Shown piece after piece: positions 27,243-38,466 of a stretch of 64,000 bases of DNA. Source of the DNA: Streptococcus oralis (GTDB lineage Bacteria; Bacillota; Bacilli; Lactobacillales; Streptococcaceae); assembly GCF_002386345.1 (NCBI RefSeq), contig NZ_CP023507.1:1426001-1490000 (forward strand), written 5' to 3'. Made by a program: the position numbers and the translations under genes. The first letter of the stretch is position 1; each line of letters starts with the position of its first letter. The notes beneath the pieces were generated by a model that made no database searches, was not told the DNA's origin, and was given only the letters and a program-made list of their open reading frames with translations.

Positions 27243-29156
27243 TTAATCTCGAGAACTTTCGTGGTTTCTTTCACCGTTTGGTTGATTCGTTGGAGGATTG
27301 TTGCCTTGTTGGTTACCTTGTTGATTTCCTTGCTGGTTCCCCTGGGTTGGACTTGTAGGAGAACCCTGGTTCCCACGTTGGGCAGGATTAGAGGATGAAG
27401 TTGATGGTGGTGTTTTTGGTTTGTAGATGGAAAGTTTGATACGCGTACTTGCAAGATCAACCAGTTCTCCTGCTCTTGGCGTTTGACTTACAACAGTTCC
27501 TTCTGCCGTTCCTTCAGGAGCATTCGATACTTCTACAACCTCAATATTTGCTTCCTTCACACCGACAATCTGAGTCAAGTTATTCTTTGTAAACTCGAGA
27601 CTTGAACCGATGTAGTTCGGCATGCTGACACTAGTCACCTTCTTAGCCACTGTTAAGGTAATCGTAGTGGCTTTTGAGAGATCATAGGTCGAACCCGAAG
27701 CAGGGGTCTGTCTGAGGACGGTGCCAGGTTCGCTTTCGCTGGATTCTTCCTCTTCCATCTTGATTAGATTTTCAGGAACCTTCTTCTCCTTGAGTTCAGC
27801 TACGACATCCGTATACTTGCGTCCGACATAATTGCTCAATTGGAAGGATTGCTTACCAGAAGAAACAATCAAATTGACCTTGGTTCCTTCTTTTCGGCCA
27901 CTACCAGCTTCTGGATCCGTTCGAATAACACGTCCTTCTGCTACTGTATCGCTGGCTTCTGACTTTTCTTCACCGGCTTCAAACTTGGATTTTTTAAGAG
28001 CTTCCTTAGCCTCTGCAACGGTTTGTCCAGCTACGTTAGGAATAGCAATCGTTGCTGGTGTTCTTGACAAAATCCAGACCAAAGAGGCTGCAACCAATAG
28101 AAGACTGGCCAAAAGAATCATATAGCGAGCCTTAAACTTCCGTTTCTTGGCTGGCTTTGGCGCTGGAGCCGGCTCTGCCACTGGTTGAGTTGGTTTCTTT
28201 GGCTGAGGGCGTTCTTCCTGCGCCGAAGCTTTAGGAATCGATGTCAGTGTACTTTGTGGAACTTTAGGTAAAGTCTTAGTGTCTGCCTTACTCGCATCAT
28301 CAAAGACCAGCTTCGGTTCATTGCGACGATTATAAGACAAGCTAGTTGACAAGTCCACATACATTTCCGAAACAGACTGATAACGATCTGACAGCTTCTT
28401 AGCAGTTGCCTTGATGACAACATTTTCTAAAGCCTGAGGGACAGATGGATTTTCAGCTATGACGGACGGAAGTGGTTTCTGGAAATGCTGGAGGGCAATC
28501 GTAACCGCGCTATCCCCATCGTAAGGGATATGTCCCGTCAGCATCTCATAGAAGATAATCCCCATTGCATAGATATCACTCTGGAAAGTCGCTTTAGAAC
28601 CACGTGCTTGCTCAGGTGACAAATAATGAACAGAGCCTAACATTGAGTTGGTCTGGGTCAGACTAGTCTCCGCAAAGGCTACAGCAATCCCAAAGTCCGT
28701 GACCTTAGCTGTGCCGTCAGGTGTCAAGAGGATATTTTGAGGTTTCAAATCCCGGTGAACAATTCCTCGAGTATGGGCTAAGCGCATGGCCAAGAGGATT
28801 TGCCCCATAATCCGAACTGCTTCTTCATTTGAAAGAGGATAGTGTTCTTTGATATAACGCTTGAGGTCAAGGCCTGCTACGTATTCCATAGCTAGGTACT
28901 GTTGACCGTCTTCCTCACCAATATCTGTTATCCGAACGATATGAGGATGGTCCAGATCCGCCATGGCTCTCGCTTCACGTTGGAAACGTGCCACAGCAAT
29001 CGGGTCCGTCTGGTAGTTGGTCCTCAGGACCTTCACTGCCACTTCTTCCCCGTCTAGGATCAAATCCTTGGCCAAGTAAACATCTGCCATGCCTCCTCGA
29101 CCAATCTGCTTGACAATCCGATACCGCCCGGCAAAAATCTTGCCGATTTGGATCAT
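27243..29156 (-). CDS. stkP: Eukaryotic-type Ser/Thr protein kinase StkP with three PASTA repeats
   Basis: A 637-aa membrane kinase that coordinates cell division and wall synthesis. The cytoplasmic kinase is residues 1-275 (catalytic K42, HRDLKPQN with D136, DFG at 154-156). A Pro/Lys juxtamembrane segment, a single TM at about 345-363, and three extracellular PASTA repeats follow (369-434, 435-505, 506-579). The last 58 residues are a Ser/Pro/Gly/Asn/Gln tail with tandem GNQQ units instead of the fourth PASTA repeat described for pneumococcal StkP. It overlaps phpP by 4 nt, the usual kinase/phosphatase pairing. Confidence 0.95.
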   Translation of the reverse strand: MIQIGKIFAGRYRIVKQIGRGGMADVYLAKDLILDGEEVAVKVLRTNYQTDPIAVARFQREARAMADLDHPHIVRITDIGEEDGQQYLAMEYVAGLDLKRYIKEHYPLSNEEAVRIMGQILLAMRLAHTRGIVHRDLKPQNILLTPDGTAKVTDFGIAVAFAETSLTQTNSMLGSVHYLSPEQARGSKATFQSDIYAMGIIFYEMLTGHIPYDGDSAVTIALQHFQKPLPSVIAENPSVPQALENVVIKATAKKLSDRYQSVSEMYVDLSTSLSYNRRNEPKLVFDDASKADTKTLPKVPQSTLTSIPKASAQEERPQPKKPTQPVAEPAPAPKPAKKRKFKARYMILLASLLLVAASLVWILSRTPATIAIPNVAGQTVAEAKEALKKSKFEAGEEKSEASDTVAEGRVIRTDPEAGSGRKEGTKVNLIVSSGKQSFQLSNYVGRKYTDVVAELKEKKVPENLIKMEEEESSESEPGTVLRQTPASGSTYDLSKATTITLTVAKKVTSVSMPNYIGSSLEFTKNNLTQIVGVKEANIEVVEVSNAPEGTAEGTVVSQTPRAGELVDLASTRIKLSIYKPKTPPSTSSSNPAQRGNQGSPTSPTQGNQQGNQQGNQQGNNPPTNQPNGERNHESSRD

Positions 29157-29893
29157 TCTGCTGCCTCCTCGTTCATGTAAACAAGGGCAACCGTAATGTT
29201 GTCTAAACCTCCTGCATTGTTAGCAAAACGAATAAGGGTTGCCGCCTTGTCTGCTAGGGAAATATCGCTGGTTACGATATCATAAATCTCACTTGCCGAA
29301 ATCATATTGGTCAAACCATCACTATTGAGCAAGAGATAATCTCCTGACTCCAGTGTAATCATCCCAAAATCTGGCTGGATTTCATCTTTTTGTCCGATAG
29401 ACTGGGTGATGATATTCTTTTGAGGGTGAGTTTCTGCTTCTTCTGGAGTCAATTGACCAGCCTTGAGCAATTCGTTGACCAAGGAATGGTCACTCGTCAA
29501 CTGGTGGTATTCTTCTCCACGAATCAAACCGATACGAGAATCTCCAATGTGAGCATAGATGGCTTGGTTGTCAATAAACGCAACAGCTTCTAGCGTTGTT
29601 CCCATGCCTCTGTAGGCTTCGTCCTGACCTAGTTGATGAATTTTTTGATTTTCAATCTCTAGGTAGTGGGCAAACCACTCACGAACTTCATTGACTGAGT
29701 CGATTTGGGTATCCACCCAAGCCACACCAAGGTCTGTTACCGCCATCTCACTAGCGATATTTCCTGCACGGTGTCCTCCCATCCCGTCAGCCAAGATGAT
29801 CATAGTGCGTCCTGCTCGGTTGACAAAGTGATTGACATAGTCCTGATTATTTGTCCGTTTCTGACCAACATCTGTTAATAATGCTATTTCCAT
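29153..29893 (-). CDS. phpP: PP2C-type Ser/Thr phosphatase PhpP
   Basis: A 246-aa cytoplasmic PPM/PP2C metal-dependent phosphatase that reverses StkP phosphorylation. Metal-binding motifs are visible: [22 protein letters not shown] (35-44), GDSRIGL, a SDGLTNM stretch and GGLDNITV near the C-terminus. The 4-nt overlap with stkP keeps the two enzymes stoichiometric. Confidence 0.95.
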   Translation of the reverse strand: MEIALLTDVGQKRTNNQDYVNHFVNRAGRTMIILADGMGGHRAGNIASEMAVTDLGVAWVDTQIDSVNEVREWFAHYLEIENQKIHQLGQDEAYRGMGTTLEAVAFIDNQAIYAHIGDSRIGLIRGEEYHQLTSDHSLVNELLKAGQLTPEEAETHPQKNIITQSIGQKDEIQPDFGMITLESGDYLLLNSDGLTNMISASEIYDIVTSDISLADKAATLIRFANNAGGLDNITVALVYMNEEAAE

Positions 29894-29908
29894 TGTGTCA
29901 GTTCCTTC

Positions 29909-31225
29909 CTATTCTGATATCTTGCGAAATTGGCTGATAAAGAATCCATCACTTCCATACAATTCAGGAGTGATCAGGATGCAGCCATCTTTCAGGATAT
30001 CTTTACATTCGTGTTCTAGTTTAACCTGCTCGAACTCGGGATGACTTTCTAAAAACGCCTCAACGACTTGAAAGTTCTCCTCAGAGACAATAGTACAGGT
30101 ACTATAAGTTATTATACCACCTTTTCGTAGCGTTTGACAAACACTACCTAATATTTCCAGCTGAATTTCCTGTAAGGAGGTGAAATCTGCTGTTTCTTTA
30201 TTGTATTTGATGTCTGGTTTGCGGCGTAAAAGTCCAATCCCAGAACAGGGAGCATCTACCAAAATCTTATCAAAAGAGTCCTGACCGAAAAACTCATGCA
30301 CCTTTCTGGCATCCAACTTTTGTGTTTGAACCCGATCTGCCACACCCAAACGCTCCGCATTTTCTTGGATCAAGTCCAACTTATGATCATAAAGATCCAA
30401 AGCTGTCACGTTACCGGATGTGAGGTAGGAAGCTATATGGGCTGTTTTCCCACCCGGAGCGGCACAGGCATCCAGAACCTGCTCATGGCCTTGCAGATCA
30501 AGAGTCGGAGCAACCAGTTGACTGGACTCGTCTTGGATGGTAATGGCCCCTTCTGCGAACAAATCATGTCCCGCAAAGTGGCCTTGCTCCTTGACCAGAC
30601 CAGTGGCCGCCAAAGGTGAATCACTCGCCTCTAACACGGCTTTGATTTCCTCTTTTCGACTCAAGTCAGTCACCCGGATGCTAGCTTTGTTGCGCACCAA
30701 GAGACTTTTAAAGATGGCTTGTGCTCGCTCTTCACCGTACTCTTCCTTGAGCTTAGATACTAGCCAAACTGGGAGAGAATAGGCAATGGAATCACGCTTG
30801 TTTTTGCGTTTGATGCTGTCAATATCTGGCCAGCCTTCTCTTAAGATACGACGAAGGACGGCGTTGACCAATTTCTCACTGCCTTTTTTACGGGCTTTGG
30901 CTAGCTCTACCGCTTCATTAACAACAGCGTGATTAGGAATCTTATCCAGATACCGAAGTTGGTAAGCGCTCAGAAGGAGCAGGATATAGAGCCAGTTGTC
31001 TAGCTTGTCTCTGTCTTGGATAAAGTGGGACAGATACCATTCCAGAGTCAGTTTTCGGGCTACCGTACCGTAGACAATCTCTGTCACCAAACCCTTATCT
31101 GCTACTGAGAGTTGACTCCCCTTGAGGTGTTTGTTTAAAGTAATATTCGAATATGCTTGGTTGACTAGAACATCCTCTAGCACTGCTAGAGCTAGACTTC
31201 TAGCCGTTTCTACTTTAGTCACCAA
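29909..31225 (-). CDS. rsmB: 16S rRNA (cytosine-967-C5)-methyltransferase
   Basis: A 438-aa RsmB/Sun enzyme methylating C967 of 16S rRNA. The N-terminal ~140 residues are a NusB-like RNA-binding domain, followed by a Rossmann methyltransferase with [10 protein letters not shown] (SAM), PCSGIG and STCTI (the catalytic cysteine pair). Its start overlaps the fmt stop by 11 nt within the gmk-to-stkP operon. Confidence 0.95.
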   Translation of the reverse strand: MVTKVETARSLALAVLEDVLVNQAYSNITLNKHLKGSQLSVADKGLVTEIVYGTVARKLTLEWYLSHFIQDRDKLDNWLYILLLLSAYQLRYLDKIPNHAVVNEAVELAKARKKGSEKLVNAVLRRILREGWPDIDSIKRKNKRDSIAYSLPVWLVSKLKEEYGEERAQAIFKSLLVRNKASIRVTDLSRKEEIKAVLEASDSPLAATGLVKEQGHFAGHDLFAEGAITIQDESSQLVAPTLDLQGHEQVLDACAAPGGKTAHIASYLTSGNVTALDLYDHKLDLIQENAERLGVADRVQTQKLDARKVHEFFGQDSFDKILVDAPCSGIGLLRRKPDIKYNKETADFTSLQEIQLEILGSVCQTLRKGGIITYSTCTIVSEENFQVVEAFLESHPEFEQVKLEHECKDILKDGCILITPELYGSDGFFISQFRKISE

Positions 31226-32150
31226 ATCGTTCTCCTACAGTCAATGTCCGTCCAACTCCGTTGAGGAAGGAAGAAATATCCATCTTAGGCTTACCAGCTG
31301 GCTGTACTTGCTTGAGAGATAGAGCACCTTCTGCCGTTGCGACGATCAATTCCTTTTTGCCGATAGAAAGGATCTCCCCTGGAGCTCCCTGACCTTCTAC
31401 TGGTAAGGCTTCATAGATTTTAAAGCGGTCGCCCTTAAGGAAAGTATGGGCAACAGGCCACGGATTCATCCCACGGATTTGGTTGAAGAGTTGGCGATTG
31501 GTTTTAGTCCAATCAAGTTTCTCTTCTTCTGGCTTAATATTTGGCGAGAAAGTGACTTGACTAGGATCTTGTGGTTCAGGTTTGATCTCTCCAGCAATAT
31601 AACCAGGAAGGGTGTCCAAAAGCAAGTCCCGACCAACAATCGCTAATTTCTCAAATAAGGTTCCAACATTATCCTCATCTGTGATAGGAATACTGCGACG
31701 GGAAATCATATCTCCTGCATCCATTTCCTTAACCATCTCCATAATGGTCACACCAGCTTCCTCATCCCCTTGAATCAAGGCATAATGGATAGGCGCACCA
31801 CCACGGTGTTTTGGAAGGAGGGAAGCGTGAACGTTGACCGCAAAGTTCATGCTATCAAGAAGTTTACTTGGGAGGAACTGCCCAAAAGCAGCGGTCACAA
31901 TCCCATCCGCCCCTAGCTTCATAATGGCTTCCATCTCTGGGCTTCCAGATAATTTTTCAGGTTGGTAGATGGGAAGGCCTGCTTCTTTGGCAGCCTGCTT
32001 GACTGGGGTTTCTTGGATGACTTTTTTACGACCGACAGCGCGATCTGGCTGGGTCACAACAGCTAGAATTTCGTAACGGTCGTCTGATAACAACCCCTTC
32101 AAAACTGTCGCTGAAAAATCAGGTGTCCCCATAAAGATTAGTTTTGTCAT
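31215..32150 (-). CDS. fmt: Methionyl-tRNA formyltransferase
   Basis: A 311-aa enzyme that formylates initiator Met-tRNA. The N-terminal formyltransferase domain has MGTPDFS and the catalytic [15 protein letters not shown] with the N-H pair; a C-terminal OB-like tRNA-binding domain follows. It lies 12 nt downstream of priA and overlaps rsmB. Confidence 0.96.
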   Translation of the reverse strand: MTKLIFMGTPDFSATVLKGLLSDDRYEILAVVTQPDRAVGRKKVIQETPVKQAAKEAGLPIYQPEKLSGSPEMEAIMKLGADGIVTAAFGQFLPSKLLDSMNFAVNVHASLLPKHRGGAPIHYALIQGDEEAGVTIMEMVKEMDAGDMISRRSIPITDEDNVGTLFEKLAIVGRDLLLDTLPGYIAGEIKPEPQDPSQVTFSPNIKPEEEKLDWTKTNRQLFNQIRGMNPWPVAHTFLKGDRFKIYEALPVEGQGAPGEILSIGKKELIVATAEGALSLKQVQPAGKPKMDISSFLNGVGRTLTVGERFGD

Positions 32151-32162
32151 TTCTTCTCCTTC

Positions 32163-34559
32163 TTATAAAAATTGCTGCGGTTCGTGGTCAATGCTGAGAC
32201 GAAGCTCGCTATTTTCACGTTCTTGAGTCAAGGCCAAGACCTGGTTGAGGGTTGGACCCAGCTCATCTTCTAAACGGTATTTAATCAAAATCTGGTAATG
32301 ATAAAGGTTGTGGGTACGGGCAATGGGTTTTGGCGTTGGTCCAAGGATTTTACTAGTTTCCGATAAACCTGAGCGCAAAATTCCCATGACCTCATAGACA
32401 CGTTTGACAACCTCTTCTTCTTTCTTGTGAGAGAGGGTAATCCCAATCGTAAAATAATAAGGCGGATAGCCGAGTTGGCGCCTGATACTCATTTCATAAG
32501 CATAAAAACCTTCGTAGTCCTGATCTTTGGCAAAACGAATGGCATAGTGTTCCGGATTGTAAGACTGGATCAAGACCTGCCCAGCTTTTTCAGCCCGACC
32601 TGCACGGCCTGCCACCTGGGTTAAGAGTTGGAAGGTTCTCTCAGAAGAACGGAAATCAGGCAAGTTTAGGGCCGTATCCGCATTGAGCACTCCGACTAGG
32701 GTCACATTGGGAAAATCCAAGCCCTTAGCAATCATCTGAGTTCCCAACAAGATATCTGCTTCCCCTCGGCCAAACTGGTCAAGAAGAACTTGGTGACTGC
32801 CTTTCTTGCGGGTCGTATCCACATCCATCCGCAGAATGCGGGCCTGAGGAAAGAGATCTGCTAGCTCATCGTAGGCTTTCTGAGTCCCCGTCCCATAGTA
32901 ACGAATACTGCGACTCTGACAGTTGGGACAGACATGAGGAATCCCCTTCGAAAAACCACAGTAATGGCAGTTCATGGTCTTGGTATCCATGTGGAGAGTC
33001 AGAGAAATATCACAGTTGGGACAGCTATCTACCGTTCCACACTCCCGACACATAACAAAACTAGAATAACCCCGACGGTTGAGCATGAGGACTGCCTGTT
33101 CTTTTTTATCCAAACGGTCTCGAATGGCCTCTAGCAAAGGAGGCGTAAAGTTTGATGTCTCATTCTGCCCGATATAGTCCCGAAAGTCAATCACTTGAAC
33201 TTCAGGAATAGTGGCTAAAGGATTGGCCCGTTGGGTCAGACGTAAGTGTTGATAGACACCTTTTCCAGCACGCGCACGGCTCTCTAAGCTCGGTGTCGCT
33301 GAGCCAAGGACTAGGGCTGCTTGATTGTACTGGGCCCGTAGAATGGCGACCTCTCTAGCATGATAACGGGGATTGCTGTCTTGTTTGTAGCTAGCTTCAT
33401 GCTCTTCGTCGATAATTATAACACCTAGATTTTTCAAAGGAGCAAAGATAGCTGATCGAGCGCCAACAACAACTTGGGCATCGCCACGCTCAACCTTGCG
33501 CCATTCGTCGTACTTTTCACCATTGGACAGGCCTGAGTGAAGAATGGCTACTTTCTCACCAAATCGAGCAATAAAACGCTCCGTCATTTGTGGCGTCAGA
33601 GAAATCTCAGGCACCAGCAAAATAGCCGTCTTACCCTTATCCAAGGCTCCTTGGATAATCTGCAAGTAAACCTCCGTTTTCCCACTTCCTGTAATCCCTT
33701 GAAGGAGGAATGGAGGCTGTTGACTACCAATAGCACTGACAACCGCATCGCGAGCTTGTCTTTGCTCTGGGTTCAGCTCCAAAGGTGTACTTGCTTCAAT
33801 GCCTTCAAAATAAGCAGCTGAACGTTGCACTTCCTTTTGGACTAGAGTTAAAGCTCCTTGCTCCACAAAAAAGTTGACTTGCTCCCGTGAGTAGGATTCT
33901 AACAAGCTAGCCAGAGGAGCACTTTCAGGATGAGACAGCAGATAATCTCTCAGCTCTGCCTTTTTCTTAGCACGCGCAGAAATCTCAATCCGCTCTAGCT
34001 GAGTAGCATCAACCTCATACCAAGACTGGGTCTTGACCTTCTTTTGATCGACTGCCTGGTATTCTAAACGGAGTAGCCCTTTTCTAGTCAAGCGCATCAT
34101 TTCTGCCTGTTTGGCCAAATCTAGAGAAGAAAAGGCGAGCGAAGCTTCTGAACCAAACAAACGCTCTCGGTCTGCCTGACTGAGACCTTCTAAAGGATAA
34201 AGAATCTTATCATAACTGGAGTTTAAAAATCCCGGCAACATGGCTTTTAGAATGGAGATTTTATAAGAAAAGACAGACTTGCGTAACTCCTCAGCCAGCC
34301 AGAGTTGCTCTTGAGTCAAGACGGGAGAAAAGTCTAGCACCTCTGCAATCTCCTTCAAGTCCTGACCTTCCATCTCTTCATCCGACTGGGACTCCAGGCC
34401 AAGCACAATCCCTTGTATCAAACGATTACCCTTTCCGAAGGGGACATGAACCCGCATACCGACTTCCAGCATCTCTACAAATTCCTCAGGGACCTTATAA
34501 CTATAGGGCTGGTCCGTCTGCATAAGGGGAACATCCACAATAATCTTTGCGATTGCCAT
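32163..34559 (-). CDS. priA: Primosomal replication-restart helicase PriA
   Basis: A 798-aa SF2 helicase that reloads the replisome at stalled forks. Seen: a winged N-terminal DNA-binding domain, Walker A (GITGSGKTE), DEEHE, a zinc-binding Cys cluster (CRECGTVDSCPNCD...CHYCG...CPNC) and motif VI GRAGRA. It is a standard-length family member within the conserved operon. Confidence 0.96.
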   Translation of the reverse strand: MAIAKIIVDVPLMQTDQPYSYKVPEEFVEMLEVGMRVHVPFGKGNRLIQGIVLGLESQSDEEMEGQDLKEIAEVLDFSPVLTQEQLWLAEELRKSVFSYKISILKAMLPGFLNSSYDKILYPLEGLSQADRERLFGSEASLAFSSLDLAKQAEMMRLTRKGLLRLEYQAVDQKKVKTQSWYEVDATQLERIEISARAKKKAELRDYLLSHPESAPLASLLESYSREQVNFFVEQGALTLVQKEVQRSAAYFEGIEASTPLELNPEQRQARDAVVSAIGSQQPPFLLQGITGSGKTEVYLQIIQGALDKGKTAILLVPEISLTPQMTERFIARFGEKVAILHSGLSNGEKYDEWRKVERGDAQVVVGARSAIFAPLKNLGVIIIDEEHEASYKQDSNPRYHAREVAILRAQYNQAALVLGSATPSLESRARAGKGVYQHLRLTQRANPLATIPEVQVIDFRDYIGQNETSNFTPPLLEAIRDRLDKKEQAVLMLNRRGYSSFVMCRECGTVDSCPNCDISLTLHMDTKTMNCHYCGFSKGIPHVCPNCQSRSIRYYGTGTQKAYDELADLFPQARILRMDVDTTRKKGSHQVLLDQFGRGEADILLGTQMIAKGLDFPNVTLVGVLNADTALNLPDFRSSERTFQLLTQVAGRAGRAEKAGQVLIQSYNPEHYAIRFAKDQDYEGFYAYEMSIRRQLGYPPYYFTIGITLSHKKEEEVVKRVYEVMGILRSGLSETSKILGPTPKPIARTHNLYHYQILIKYRLEDELGPTLNQVLALTQERENSELRLSIDHEPQQFL

Positions 34560-34624
34560 CTTCTCACCTCCTCCTTGTCAGTACATTCTTGCAATAGAAA
34601 AAATAAGATTGAGTCCCCCCAACC

Positions 34625-34939
34625 TTAAATTTTTTCACCATCTTCTTTTTCTTTAGCGATTTGCTCTTTGATTTTCTTTTCTTCTTCTTCTTTGCGGCGT
34701 TTTTCTTCTTCGATACGGAGACGAACCGCTTCACGTTTTCCTTCTGGATCTGGGTGAATGGTTACATTTCCAGACTCGATTTCTTCCAAAGCGCGAAGAG
34801 TTGATTTTTCAGACTTAAACTCTTGAGTTGCTGGCGCTCCTGCTTCTAGTTCGTGGGCGCGTTTTGCTTCCAAGATTACGAGTGAATATTTTGATGGTAC
34901 CTTGTCCAGCAAGGTATCAATAGAGGGTTTTAACATCAT
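34625..34939 (-). CDS. rpoZ: RNA polymerase omega subunit
   Basis: A 104-aa RpoZ ([31 protein letters not shown]). The conserved omega core covers about the first 65 residues, with a long Lys/Glu coiled tail typical of streptococcal omega. It sits between gmk and priA. Confidence 0.95.
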   Translation of the reverse strand: MMLKPSIDTLLDKVPSKYSLVILEAKRAHELEAGAPATQEFKSEKSTLRALEEIESGNVTIHPDPEGKREAVRLRIEEEKRRKEEEEKKIKEQIAKEKEDGEKI

Positions 34940-34963
34940 TTGCTTGTACCTGTTTCCTATAGT

Positions 34964-35656
<693 letters not shown>

Positions 35657-35772
35657 TTATCCTTCTACAGTCTTTCTATCTAGTGTAACAAAAAAGCAGT
35701 AATATTTCAACTGCTCTTTCTTATTTATTTAGCATAAAGTAGTATCAAAAAAGGAATTACATATAAAAAGAC

Positions 35773-35801
35773 TTGCTATTTTATTCTATTTAAGAGATAA
35801 T
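35773..35801 (+). promoter_or_regulatory. Promoter of the Jag_N/DUF4839-like gene
   Basis: TTGCTA (35773-35778), a 17-bp spacer and GATAAT (35796-35801), with AAAAAGGAG before the ATG at 35832. The rest of the 240-nt gap (35591-35831) holds the gmk leader and a small AGCAGT/ACTGCT hairpin (35695-35715). Confidence 0.5.
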
Positions 35802-35831
35802 TGTAATAATAATATTAAAAAGGAGATTTTT

Positions 35832-36659
35832 ATGGGAGTTTATAAAGGAAAATCTGTTGATGAGGCAATCGAAAATGGTTTATTAGATTTAAACCTCAAA
35901 AAAGAAGATGTTCATATACACGTTATTGAAAAAGGCCAAGCTGGAATCTTTGGTTTTTTTGAAAAAGAAGCTGAGGTAGAAATAACACCTTTAACTGAGA
36001 AGGAACTCAAATTAAAGAAATTAGCTCCGTATTTGAGTGCTGGAGGTTTTGTTATTTTAATTTTATTTTTTATCTTAATTGGAGTAAGCCAAAATAACAA
36101 ATCTAATTCGTCTACTTCTTTGTCTTCATCTACAAATCCTAGTTCAGTTACAGAAAAATCTACTGAAAAAACTACTAAACCTTCATCTACCTCTAAAGAA
36201 TCCTCAACAAGTTCAAGTAGCCAATCTAGTTCAACTAGTTCATCATCAAACTCTGTTGAAACTTCGTCAACTAGCCCCTCACAATCTTCAACAATTACCA
36301 TAGAAAACAACTCCGAATTTCAAGCGCTACTACAAACAGAGGACCAAAGTACAATAACAGATTTTGTACAAAAATATAAAGGTAAAACGATTGAATTTGA
36401 TGGAAATTTTGCTGATTTAGCTAAGGTGAAGTCAAAGTATGATATCCTTATTCATTCTGGAGATTATCATCCTGATGAAGCAACTGGACCTAATTTTAAA
36501 TTTATTGAAATTAACCTTATTTCTAACCCTGTTTTCAAACCATTCAATGGTGAAAATATCAGAAAAGGACAAAATGTTCATATAAAGGCCAAAGTTGGAG
36601 CCTATAATGCCACACAAGATTTAATTTACTTATCTCCAATTGAGGTCTCGCCTAGATAA
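35832..36659 (+). CDS. Jag_N domain / transmembrane / DUF4839-like protein
   Basis: A 275-aa protein with an unusual layout. Residues 1-53 match the N-terminal Jag (KhpB/EloR) domain: SVDEAIENGLLDLNL and a glycine-rich EKGQAGIFGFFEKEAEV. A single hydrophobic helix lies at 67-85, then a Ser/Thr-rich linker (~90-155), and a C-terminal domain (160-275) that looks like DUF4839. Predicted topology puts Jag_N inside and the C-terminal domain outside. Unlike real KhpB it has no KH or R3H domain. It is monocistronic, with its own promoter and terminator. Function unknown. Confidence 0.7.
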   Translation: MGVYKGKSVDEAIENGLLDLNLKKEDVHIHVIEKGQAGIFGFFEKEAEVEITPLTEKELKLKKLAPYLSAGGFVILILFFILIGVSQNNKSNSSTSLSSSTNPSSVTEKSTEKTTKPSSTSKESSTSSSSQSSSTSSSSNSVETSSTSPSQSSTITIENNSEFQALLQTEDQSTITDFVQKYKGKTIEFDGNFADLAKVKSKYDILIHSGDYHPDEATGPNFKFIEINLISNPVFKPFNGENIRKGQNVHIKAKVGAYNATQDLIYLSPIEVSPR

Positions 36660-36692
36660 ATGGTTAATATCTCTTGTTTAGTAATAATAAAA

Positions 36693-36724
36693 AAATGAAA
36701 TCAGATTTTTATCTGATTTCATTT
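36693..36724. terminator. Bidirectional terminator between the Jag_N gene and rny
   Basis: 14-bp stem AAATGAAATCAGAT / ATCTGATTTCATTT, loop TTTT, T run on both strands. Confidence 0.88.
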
Positions 36725-36726
36725 TT

Positions 36727-38340
36727 TTATTTAGCATAATCTACTGCACGAAGTTCGCGAATCACGGTTACCTTGATATTTCCTGGGTAATCGAGATTGT
36801 TTTCAATTTTCTCACGAACTTTGTGAGCCAAGATTGTGACTTTGTCGTCTTTGATTTGTCCTGGATTAACCATGATACGGATTTCACGTCCTGCTTGAAG
36901 AGCAAAGCTATTTTGCACTCCTTCAAAGCCATTTGCGATTTCTTCCAAATCATGGAGACGCTTGATGTAGCTTTCAAGAGATTCACTACGAGCACCTGGA
37001 CGCGCTGCACTCAAGGCATCTGCTGCAGCAACGATCACCGCAATGACGCTTTCGGCTTCGACATCACCGTGGTGGCTAGCAATAGTATTCACTACAACTG
37101 GGTGTTCCTTGTACTTACGAGCCAACTCCGTACCAATCTCAACGTGGCTACCTTCAACCTCGCGATCAATAGCTTTCCCGATGTCATGAAGGAACCCAGC
37201 ACGACGGGCAAGAGCTGCATTTTCACCAAGTTCACTGGCGATGATACCAGACAACTTAGCGACTTCAATCGAATGACGCAAGACATTTTGTCCATAAGAA
37301 GTACGGAACTGCAAGCGTCCCACAATCTTCATCAAGTCTGGATGAAGGTTTGGCGCACCAATCTCATAGGCAGCAGCCTCACCGTATTCACGGATCTTAT
37401 TGTCAATCTCTTGACGGTTTTTCTCCACCAACTCCTCGATACGAGCTGGGTGGATGCGGCCATCCTTGAGCAACATTTCCATAGTCATACGAGCAATCTC
37501 ACGTCGAATCGGATCAAATCCTGACAAGGTTACCACTTCTGGCGTGTCGTCGATGATGACATCTACCCCTGTCAAACTTTCAAAGGTACGAATATTGCGA
37601 CCTTCACGACCGATAATGCGCCCCTTCATGGTATCATCTGGTAGGTGAACTGTCGAGTTTGTTGACTCTGCTACATAGTCACCAGCGATACGCTGCATAG
37701 CCTGAACCAAGATATCTTTGGCAATCTTGTCTGAACGTTCCTTCACCTCTTGCTCAGCCTCACGAATGCGACTAGCAATTTCCTTGCTCAAGTTTTCCTC
37801 TGTTTGAGCCAAGATAATATCTCGAGCCTCAGTTTGGGAAAGGGAACTGATACGTTCAAGTTCAGCTTCTTTTTGTCTTTCGACTTCCTCTAATTGCTCT
37901 TCACGTGCATCAAGGTTTTTTGCTCTATCAGAAATACTTTGTTCTTTTTGTTCAAGTGTTTTTTCTTTGTTCGTCAAATTGTCGTCCTTACGGTCAAGGC
38001 TCGTAGCTCTCTCCGTCAAACGACTTTCAATTTGCTTGAGCTCCTGACGTTCTGACTTAAATTCAGCGTCCACTTCTTCACGGTATTTTCTGGCTTCCTC
38101 TTTGGCCTCCAATAGTGCTTCTTTTTTAAGAGACTTGCTTTCGCTCTTGGCTTCATTTAGTAATAAATCCGCTTCGCGCTCAGCTTGTCCTCGTAAATTA
38201 GTTGCTTCTTGTTCAGCATTTAGAAGCATCAACTCTGCAGCCTCTTGAGATGATTTCATCTTAGCTGAGATGCTGACATATCCAATGACTAAACCAATGA
38301 TGACGGCAAAAACAGCAATCGCAAGTGTCATGATTTCCAT
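36727..38340 (-). CDS. rny: Ribonuclease Y
   Basis: A 537-aa membrane-anchored endoribonuclease initiating mRNA decay. One N-terminal TM (~4-24), a long charged coiled coil (to ~200), a KH domain ([20 protein letters not shown]) and an HD domain with HDIGKAID. The C-terminal region matches family length. Confidence 0.96.
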   Translation of the reverse strand: MEIMTLAIAVFAVIIGLVIGYVSISAKMKSSQEAAELMLLNAEQEATNLRGQAEREADLLLNEAKSESKSLKKEALLEAKEEARKYREEVDAEFKSERQELKQIESRLTERATSLDRKDDNLTNKEKTLEQKEQSISDRAKNLDAREEQLEEVERQKEAELERISSLSQTEARDIILAQTEENLSKEIASRIREAEQEVKERSDKIAKDILVQAMQRIAGDYVAESTNSTVHLPDDTMKGRIIGREGRNIRTFESLTGVDVIIDDTPEVVTLSGFDPIRREIARMTMEMLLKDGRIHPARIEELVEKNRQEIDNKIREYGEAAAYEIGAPNLHPDLMKIVGRLQFRTSYGQNVLRHSIEVAKLSGIIASELGENAALARRAGFLHDIGKAIDREVEGSHVEIGTELARKYKEHPVVVNTIASHHGDVEAESVIAVIVAAADALSAARPGARSESLESYIKRLHDLEEIANGFEGVQNSFALQAGREIRIMVNPGQIKDDKVTILAHKVREKIENNLDYPGNIKVTVIRELRAVDYAK

Positions 38341-38388
38341 GTTTTTACCTCATTAAATTTGTTTATCGAATGACATACATTCCTTAAT

Positions 38389-38417
38389 ATTCTATCATAA
38401 AAAACCGATTTTCACAA
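38389..38417 (-). promoter_or_regulatory. Promoter of rny
   Basis: Minus strand TTGTGA (38412-38417), 17-bp spacer, TAGAAT (38389-38394) with an extending TG. A clear housekeeping-type promoter. Confidence 0.65.
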
Positions 38418-38466
38418 ACCCAAATTGAAGAGTTTTGTGTGAATTTTAGAAGAAAAGATTTCTAGT

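Noticed and set aside
27301..27345. Independent satellite repeat
   Set aside because: It is the in-frame coding repeat for the GNQQ tail of StkP.
36823..37524. 233-codon open frame on the plus strand opposite rny
   Set aside because: Antisense shadow of the highly conserved RNase Y KH/HD domains; no ribosome binding site and no recognisable protein.
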